Source: Macrotrachela quadricornifera (lineage: Eukaryota > Rotifera > Eurotatoria > Philodinida > Philodinidae). Taken from it: DNA of 64,000 bases. The position numbers and the translations under genes were made by a program. Below are positions 57,946 through 64,000 of this stretch, piece after piece. The notes beneath the pieces are model-generated. The model ran no database searches and was not told where the DNA came from. It saw nothing but the letters and a program-made list of their open reading frames with translations. The number at the start of each line of letters is the position of its first letter. The first letter of the stretch is position 1. The DNA is taken from the NCBI GenBank assembly GCA_022393335.1, contig JAJEKB010019876.1, positions 210,715 through 274,714 on the forward strand. The letters are read 5' to 3'.

Positions 57946-60558
57946 ATGGCCTCAATATGGACTTTCTTGTTAGTAGTCTTGCTCTGTTCAAGTGTGCACA
58001 ATTTTGATGCTGGATGGACCAGCAAGTATAAAGTATCAGAAGATGCTACTCATTATTCAATGACCGAATGCGCTGTTCTTGAGATGGCTTCAGAGTATCT
58101 TAGAAAAGTTTATGACATTACATCAGTACAATCCATCATTAATGTTCAATACGGCCGATGTACGACAAAGGCTATTCGTCAAGCCATCAATATTGAATTG
58201 AATAACTTAAAAATAAACAACAAACGTTTATCTTCGACGATTGAAACCATTGCCGAAGCAAATAGAAAACGAGATCTTACAGAAGTATTCAGTGAAAAAA
58301 CTCATTTTGATAGTGAACGATTTGATGATGGTGCCCTGTTAATATCTCAACGACTAGATGCGGCATTATCGAGTATGAACATGAAAAACTATGAAAAAGC
58401 AAGAGAAACATTTGGTGAATTATTACATACTGTTCAAGATTTTTATAGTCATTCGAATTGGATTGAAATTGGTCATCGAGAACCAAACAAAGGTATTGGA
58501 AAATACAAAATATTGGGAAAATATGCAACGAAAAATGTGCGAACATGTGTCGATTGTGAGGGTGAATCATGTCGGACAAATATTGACCCAGCTATTATTC
58601 GAGAAAATGTGTTGACCAGTGGATATTTTAAGCTTCTCCCTATCGGTGCTTCAAAACCTTTGGGCAAATGTAGTCACGGCGGTGCGTCAGATATGAGTAC
58701 TTTTACAGATGCTAAAGGAGGCGGCATCAATAAAGACACACGAAAATCCGCTCATGGTCATCTACATACAACGGCTGCGGCTATTGCATACGATGCTACA
58801 AAACAAATATTTAATGAATTTTGGGAACGGATTGGTAATGAACCGTTTGGACAGTTCCTTGGCTTATCGGATGGACTACGTAATCGATCATCGAATAGTT
58901 TAATTATTGTTATGGATACCACTGGTAGTATGGGATCATATATTGCTATGGCCAAACAGATAGCCATAGGTATTGTTGATATTTACCAGACATTAGAATA
59001 CAAACCGATCAATTATATTCTGTCGCCCTTTAATGATCCAACATGGGGACCGCTGACAATAAGTTTAACTCCAGAAGAATTTACGAATCGAATTAGCGAA
59101 CTCAGTGCGGATGGTGGTGGGGATATACCGGAATTATATTATCATGGAATTTTGGATGCACTCAAAGCGTGTGAAAGCGACTCTTTCTTGTACGCTTTTA
59201 CGGATGCGCCAGCAAAAGATGCCTATTTGAAAAGTCAAGCTGTGCAATTAGCAAAAGAGAAACGTGTGACGGTCACATTATTCTATGCCAGAGGTGGATT
59301 TCGAAAACAACAAGTAGGTTATGTGCCAGTTAGAGCTACCGATGTAATTGAAGATTTGACGATTAGTGATGGTAGTGACTTATCGTCAATAACCGGTGGT
59401 GTAATTATGGGTGTCAATTCTCAGTCACTTAATGCTACAAAAGATTATATCATTGATCGTCTTGACACGAGTCAACTGCAAACTATTATGCTTGCACGAG
59501 GATTGAACACTAATTTTACGTTTAATATGGATTCATCCATGAAATCCCTGCGTATTGAAGTGACATCCAGCATGTATTTACCAACAACTGGTTTCCTTCT
59601 GATCAAACCTTCTGGAGAAATCTTTTCGCCACAACCAACATCTCAAACCCCTTATGTTCTCATTTATACATTGCAACTGGAACATACGGATATAGGACAA
59701 TGGAAGATCGTTTCACACATGAATGTTGATCATAATGTGCAGTTAAATGCTATGAGCGAAATATCTTGTACCTCAACATTACAAAAACAAATTATTGGCT
59801 CATCATCAAATGTCAGTTTTACATCGCTGACCAATCAACCAATTTACGGCGAAACGGATTTATTTGTTTTAACGGTTTGTGAAAATTTGCCGTCGGATCT
59901 TACAACCGGTAGCGTGCATGTAATAGATGCCAATGATGGATCAAATATAATACAGACATTAACGCCTATTGAAATGTCAACATCTGGTTTTATATCCAGA
60001 ATTGATGTACCTAATGTTAATTTTTATCTTGGTACGATTGTTCATTTGCAAGATGGCACTGTTGTTCAAAGACAAGAGAAAAACGTCATATCACCAACAT
60101 TGATTTCACTAAGTATTGAAGATCAACCGTATCATGTTCTCCTCAGTAATACAATAACTATGAATTATACAATTTATAATCATGGTCAAACTCAACTGAA
60201 AATTGTTTTACGTGTTTCCGATGCAATGGATCTTCTACCATCCAGTGGTATTCTAAAAGTTTACGACGTAGCTGGAATGAGTAATATACATGATACAATT
60301 GAAATGAATACAATAACAATTAGTGAAATCACTTCAAACTCCACTATGATAACTGACTCAGTGGTATTTAACATTGCCGCACCTGACCACGAATATGATG
60401 AGACTGCACCAGTGTATATTCAGTCAGTGGATATCCCGCTTACGAATCAAACTGAGTACCAAAAGCCACCAACAGTCAATAATGTCGCCAATCGACTGAA
60501 CCTGTTTTCTGTTCAATTTATTTTATTCCTAATTGGATTTTGCCTAGTTTATACTTGA
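57946..60558 (+). CDS. Secreted/GPI-type Het-C and VWA domain protein, VWA7-like (intronless, 870 aa)
   Basis: One uninterrupted frame. Residues 1-22 are a clear signal peptide (MASIWTFLLVVLLCSSVHNF). Residues ~30-300 form a Het-C-like alpha-helical region with the hallmark FGELLHTVQDFYSHSNWIEIGHREPN (given here only in part: QDFYSHSNW near 165) and a Cys cluster (CVDCEGESC). Residues ~318-490 are a VWA domain with a MIDAS-type DTTGSMGSY (from about 324) and SADGGGDIPE, the hemicentin/VWA7 pattern. A beta-rich, N-glycosylation-rich region follows, ending in a hydrophobic tail (FSVQFILFLIGFCLVYT), which suggests a GPI signal or a terminal anchor. Human VWA7 has the same Het-C-VWA order. Role unknown; extracellular matrix or surface adhesion is plausible. 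TATA box upstream, poly(A) signals at 60660. The lack of introns is unusual beside its neighbours. Confidence 0.85.
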   Translation: MASIWTFLLVVLLCSSVHNFDAGWTSKYKVSEDATHYSMTECAVLEMASEYLRKVYDITSVQSIINVQYGRCTTKAIRQAINIELNNLKINNKRLSSTIETIAEANRKRDLTEVFSEKTHFDSERFDDGALLISQRLDAALSSMNMKNYEKARETFGELLHTVQDFYSHSNWIEIGHREPNKGIGKYKILGKYATKNVRTCVDCEGESCRTNIDPAIIRENVLTSGYFKLLPIGASKPLGKCSHGGASDMSTFTDAKGGGINKDTRKSAHGHLHTTAAAIAYDATKQIFNEFWERIGNEPFGQFLGLSDGLRNRSSNSLIIVMDTTGSMGSYIAMAKQIAIGIVDIYQTLEYKPINYILSPFNDPTWGPLTISLTPEEFTNRISELSADGGGDIPELYYHGILDALKACESDSFLYAFTDAPAKDAYLKSQAVQLAKEKRVTVTLFYARGGFRKQQVGYVPVRATDVIEDLTISDGSDLSSITGGVIMGVNSQSLNATKDYIIDRLDTSQLQTIMLARGLNTNFTFNMDSSMKSLRIEVTSSMYLPTTGFLLIKPSGEIFSPQPTSQTPYVLIYTLQLEHTDIGQWKIVSHMNVDHNVQLNAMSEISCTSTLQKQIIGSSSNVSFTSLTNQPIYGETDLFVLTVCENLPSDLTTGSVHVIDANDGSNIIQTLTPIEMSTSGFISRIDVPNVNFYLGTIVHLQDGTVVQRQEKNVISPTLISLSIEDQPYHVLLSNTITMNYTIYNHGQTQLKIVLRVSDAMDLLPSSGILKVYDVAGMSNIHDTIEMNTITISEITSNSTMITDSVVFNIAAPDHEYDETAPVYIQSVDIPLTNQTEYQKPPTVNNVANRLNLFSVQFILFLIGFCLVYT

Positions 60559-60659
60559 GAGGAACTAGTGTTTTGAAAAAGGTACTAAATAATTTTACAA
60601 AGTTTTCACTTAAAATTTCTACCAACTACTTTCTGTTCAATTGCTTCTTTTTTCATTTC

Positions 60660-60682
60660 AATAAAGCATACGAATAAATAAA
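60660..60682 (+). promoter_or_regulatory. Polyadenylation signals of the Het-C/VWA gene
   Basis: AATAAA at 60660-60665 and overlapping copies near 60673-60682, about 100 bases after the stop. Confidence 0.55.
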
Positions 60683-61654
60683 GTCTTGTCTTGGCCTCTA
60701 TTTTAATTCATATATTGTAGAAATGACATATTCTACGAAAAAAAATAAGAAGGTAAGTTTTTTGGCCAAGTTTTCCAGATTCCTCCATACCTCCTTCCAG
60801 TTACTGGTGTCCTTCTATTACAAACAATGCTTCATTACTGACAGCTTCCAATTACAGGCTGACTCACATAGCGAACAATTGTTGTAGTTTGCACTCATTC
60901 TGCCTCGTATGCAGTTGTGCTGCAAAATGTATATCTATAAACGTATAGTAGGAACATTTAACAAATTTCACACTAGCATAGCACATAGCTTATATGAATA
61001 TGTAAGTTTCACTCTCCAGTGAGGGTGAGGCTTTGTTTAACAAATAACTACCACTATCTAGATTTCGACCTCATTTAAAGAAATCGATCATCAGTTAGTA
61101 AAAGAATCTGCGTGATAAAAATTTTTCAAAACCTCGAAAGTTAGTGAAAAATTCCAAGCATTTGAAAAATTTTTTAAGGGTGAGGGTGAGGATGAGAATG
61201 AGATTGCAAATAGAAAACCATCACAAGCTAGTAAAACGGGTTGCGATTACACTCATTGAATCTTATCAAGTGTTAGTGATTTTAAGATTGTTAGTTAAAA
61301 TTCTCCTACTATACAGAATATTGCCAAAAGTGGTCACTTGAAGTGAGCTTCGCGTGTAAACTCCAAATTTGGAGTTCACTTATGCTTCAGCATTTTACTT
61401 GTCATATCCATTCCACATCTTCTAACTTTTATTGCTAAAGCAATGTGTGATTCTTACATATGAGATAATTAATCAATTAGTACTTACCTTAATTAATAAT
61501 ATACTAATTAGCCTTAATTAATCAAAACTGATTAAATACTAAGCACTAATTAAGCTTAGTGTTGAACTACTTAGCCGTACTTAGGATGAGTAATGATCTC
61601 AATCCGAAAATTAAGCTTACTAATATATAACGATTATTTTAAGAATTTCTGAGT
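60683..61654. other. Intergenic; G-rich tract and TTAATTA-rich stretch
   Basis: 61177-61206 has AGGGTGAGGGTGAGGATGAG, like 16955-17055. 61465-61560 is rich in TTAATTAAT/ACTAATTA, with ATTAAGCTTAGTG nearby. No gene. The frame 61144-61341 runs through the G-rich tract and is rejected. Confidence 0.45.
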
Positions 61655-62500
61655 TCACTTCTAAGTATGATCTTAAGCAGCTGTAGGCGCCAACTTAAGC
61701 ATTATCATTAGAACTTTTACGTCCCTACCGAAGCATGGTATTAAGCACTTTTACAGCCCAAGCTACGGATAATATTTTGATCTTTTTGAGATCTATCTAA
61801 GAATGATATTAAGAAGTTTTTAGGTCCTACCTAATCATGATATTTAGCACTTTTACGGTTCTGTCTAAGTATGACGTGAAAAAGCTTCAAGGTCCTATCT
61901 AAGGGTGATATTAAGAAGACTTTGGACCCAACCTAGGCATGATATTCAAAAGTTTTAGGGTCTCCTCTAAGGATGATATTGAGAAGGTTTTGGCATCTAG
62001 CTAGGCATCATATTTAGAACTTTTTGGGCCCTATCTAACCATGATATTTAGCACTTTTAGGCTTCTATCTAAGTATAATATTTGGAAGTTTTAGGGCCCT
62101 ATCTAAGTATGATATTTGAAAGTTTTAGGACCCTATCTAAGCATGATATTTAAACTTTTAGAGCTCTACTTGAGAAATATATTTCGAACTTTCAGAGGTC
62201 TATCTAGGCATGATATTCAGAAGTTTTAGACTTCCTTCGAAAGATGGTACTAAGAAGATTTTGGGACCTAACTAGGCACGATATTTAGAACTTTTAGTAC
62301 CTTAATAACGAATGATATTTAGAAGTTTTAGAGTCCTAGATGAGAATGATATTGAGAATTTTTAGGACTTACCTAAGCACATTATCTAGAATTTTTAGAG
62401 AACTATGTGTAGATGATATTTAGAAGTTGTATTGCTCTACCTAGCAATGATATTTAGAAATGTTTGAGACCTTTCTGTGGATTGTGTTTAGAATTTTTGT
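61655..62500 (+). repeat. 34-bp minisatellite (about 25 units)
   Basis: Units approximate GGNCCTATCTAAGCATGATA followed by TTTAGAAGTTTTAG, most exactly 34 bp and a few 33. Unit starts near 62094 and 62128 are cleanest; the ends of the array are more degenerate. Unit length is not a multiple of three and all frames close quickly, so it is not coding. All units vary by some bases, which suggests an old array. Confidence 0.88.
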
Positions 62501-62719
62501 GCCAAAAACTTTCTGTTTTGATAAAATATTAGTTTAGAACGGAGAAACCGATTGCCGAAGTTGAATTCGGATACGGCACTGTTTTCAATAGATCTTACAC
62601 ATTTGTTCCTTTTCAAATGGCTTTGTTGCGAGTAGGAGTGAGACTTTACTTTTAACGCTTAAGTTTAAAGTAAAACAATTTAACATTTTAACTTTAGGAA
62701 ATTCAAAGTTAACGTAAAG

Positions 62720-63180
62720 CACATTCCAGAAAGTTACTTCCTCCTTTTAGTCAAGAAAGAGCATAAGATTGTCTTTACCAAATAACAGAGAGCCTTAACA
62801 AACTCCCGATTCGCCAAGATAATCCACGCTATGGCCTAATAATAAAAGCAAAAGTCTATCGTGGGATCTGATTAGTTAGGGAACTGACCAATCACATTCC
62901 AAAAAATTATCTCTCTTCTAGCCAAGGAAGCGCATAGTGTTGTCTTTTCCAAATAATAGAGAACATTAACAAACCTTTTGATTGACTAAGACAATGTTAT
63001 ACTATCGCCTGATGATAAAAGAAAAAACTAGCCCTAAAATCTGATTGACTGAAAACTGATCAATCAGAATCCAGGACTAGTATTTTCTCTTATGATCAGA
63101 CCAAAGCATAGGGTTGTTTCGGAGAGTACGGAAGTTTATCGATGCTCTCGATATTGTGGCCAAGATAATCTTATGCTTTT
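62720..63180 (+). repeat. ~171-bp tandem repeat, three units
   Basis: CACATTCCA(G/A)AAA...CTTTTAGTCAAGAAAGAGCATA occurs from 62723, from 62893 (CACATTCC...TTCTAGCCAAGGAAGCGCATAG) and, more diverged, from about 63065 (CAGAATCCAGG...ATGATCAGACCAAAGCATAG). Shared later blocks include CCAAATAA.AGAG and CTAA(A/T)AATCTGATT-like sequence. The frames at 63077-63401 are not protein-like. Confidence 0.6.
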
Positions 63181-63676
63181 CTCGAGCTATAAGAGAGAAA
63201 TAATTTCCTGCAATCCTATTGATCGATTCTATTAACCAATTAGCTTTGGGGGCAAGTTTCTTCTCTAATTCTCGAACCACAGCATGGGCTTGGGCTTATG
63301 TCGAAGAAAAGAGTTTTTTTCTATCGTGTTTGTTATTTGGCCGAGTTTCTGAAAGAGGGAAAAAGAAATTACCGTTATCTCAAAGCTTCGTTGCTAGATA
63401 GCTAGTAACTCAAAAGTTGCTAGTTACCGAATGATGGCTTACGCAAGAGTTACCATTTACTTGGCAGAGTAGTGTATCTATTGACATTTGATTCCAGTTG
63501 CTAAAACCTAGAGAGGAACTTCAAAACCTACATTTAAACTTATACTCACTATTTTTCACCGAAAAATGTATGTGAGTTCGACAAAATTATTTAAAAGATG
63601 AATAGATTATAAGACTCTATATTTAAAAAAATAATCAACAAAATGAAAAAAAATACAGTAAGCATCTAAAGATTAT
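63181..63676. other. Intergenic, nothing recognised
   Basis: 3' flank of the gene entering from the right. No repeat or gene identified. Confidence 0.4.
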
Positions 63677-64000
63677 TTAAAGTTGTTTACGAATATCTTC
63701 AGTTAATGTATCAAAAATTGTTGAGTCATTTTTAATCAAATCAATGATTCGTTTACGAGCTTTTTGTACTACACCATGCCATAATGATGAAAAACTAGTA
63801 AAACGCGTCTGAAGTACAACGATAATAATAGTTGAGATTAATATTTGATCGTTAATATTTGGATTTGTTGGTTGGAATACAGAAAGAGACTTTCCAGTTA
63901 ATTTTTTGATAGTGTCATCATCTAAATTCCATAGACCATCAAACTTTTGTTTATTGATCAAATAACGAACAATATCTTGATCAGATGAAGGCCATACTTC
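63677..64000 (-). CDS. C-terminal exon of a VWA5A/PARP4-type protein (truncated by window edge)
   Basis: The minus-strand frame is open from the window end (EVWPSSDQDIVRYLINKQKFDGLWNLDDD in part) and stops at 63677. The pattern (L-I-x-x-Q-x-F-D-G-x-W-x-L), then (K-L-T-G-K-S-L), then a hydrophobic helix and LWHGVVQKARKRIIDLI, fits the C-terminal helical domain found after the VIT and VWA domains in VWA5A and related proteins (LLS-LQ-A-GSW-L...LG.S...WATAL...). VIT and VWA would lie to the right of 64000. Moderate confidence because only this tail is seen. Confidence 0.6.
   Translation of the reverse strand, partial: EVWPSSDQDIVRYLINKQKFDGLWNLDDDTIKKLTGKSLSVFQPTNPNINDQILISTIIIVVLQTRFTSFSSLWHGVVQKARKRIIDLIKNDSTIFDTLTEDIRKQL

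Noticed and set aside
61655..62500. CRISPR array
   Set aside because: 34-bp units are contiguous without spacers, all diverged, in a eukaryotic genome, with no cas genes.

Overview
The window looks like nuclear DNA of a bdelloid rotifer, genus not determined. It is AT-rich. Its multi-exon genes have mostly 45-60 bp GT-AG introns. It carries an NHL-repeat protein with a B-box-like finger and tandem F-box/LRR-like genes whose style matches families that are very expanded in bdelloids (Rotaria, Adineta, Philodina). It also holds a eukaryotic tRNA-Asn with a Pol III T-run. The assignment rests on gene style and not on a search.

Layout. 58-2254 (+): 3' end of a PRC1/MAP65-type microtubule bundler, with a 499-bp Mutator-like element in one intron. 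4414-4487 (-): tRNA-Asn(GTT). 9207-14436 (+): a receptor-type protein tyrosine phosphatase (FN3-like ectodomain, one TM, one PTP domain) with an intact Cys loop but no WPD aspartate. 14.4-27.4 kb: a repeat-only block with two non-autonomous hAT elements bearing 8-bp target duplications, other inverted-repeat elements and tandem arrays. 27500-28609 (+): an intronless orphan encoding a very basic protein. 29-34 kb: repeats, a GC-rich palindrome, a decayed coding fragment and an apparent empty site for one of the hAT elements. 34296-41446 (+): complete PSME4/PA200 proteasome activator in about 30 exons. 42.9-53.0 kb: three same-strand F-box paralogues (one with a single in-frame ochre, one heavily decayed, one nearly intact), interleaved with foldback MITEs and an NHL gene on the minus strand. 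53311-53713 (-): a SWIM zinc-finger remnant, probably from a MULE transposase. 54.1-57.8 kb: large nested foldback elements. 57946-60558 (+): an intronless 870-aa secreted Het-C/VWA protein of VWA7 type. 61.6-63.2 kb: a 34-bp minisatellite and a ~171-bp tandem repeat. 63677-64000 (-): C-terminal end of a VWA5A-like protein running off the window.

The genes do not form a pathway. They are independent eukaryotic genes in a repeat-rich region. The most striking feature is the density of inverted-repeat elements (at least ten), two of which have termini built from short minisatellite units and perfect target duplications. No new multi-gene system is evident. The best biological leads are the WPD-less receptor phosphatase, the minisatellite-armed MULE and hAT elements, and the two intronless TATA-box genes.
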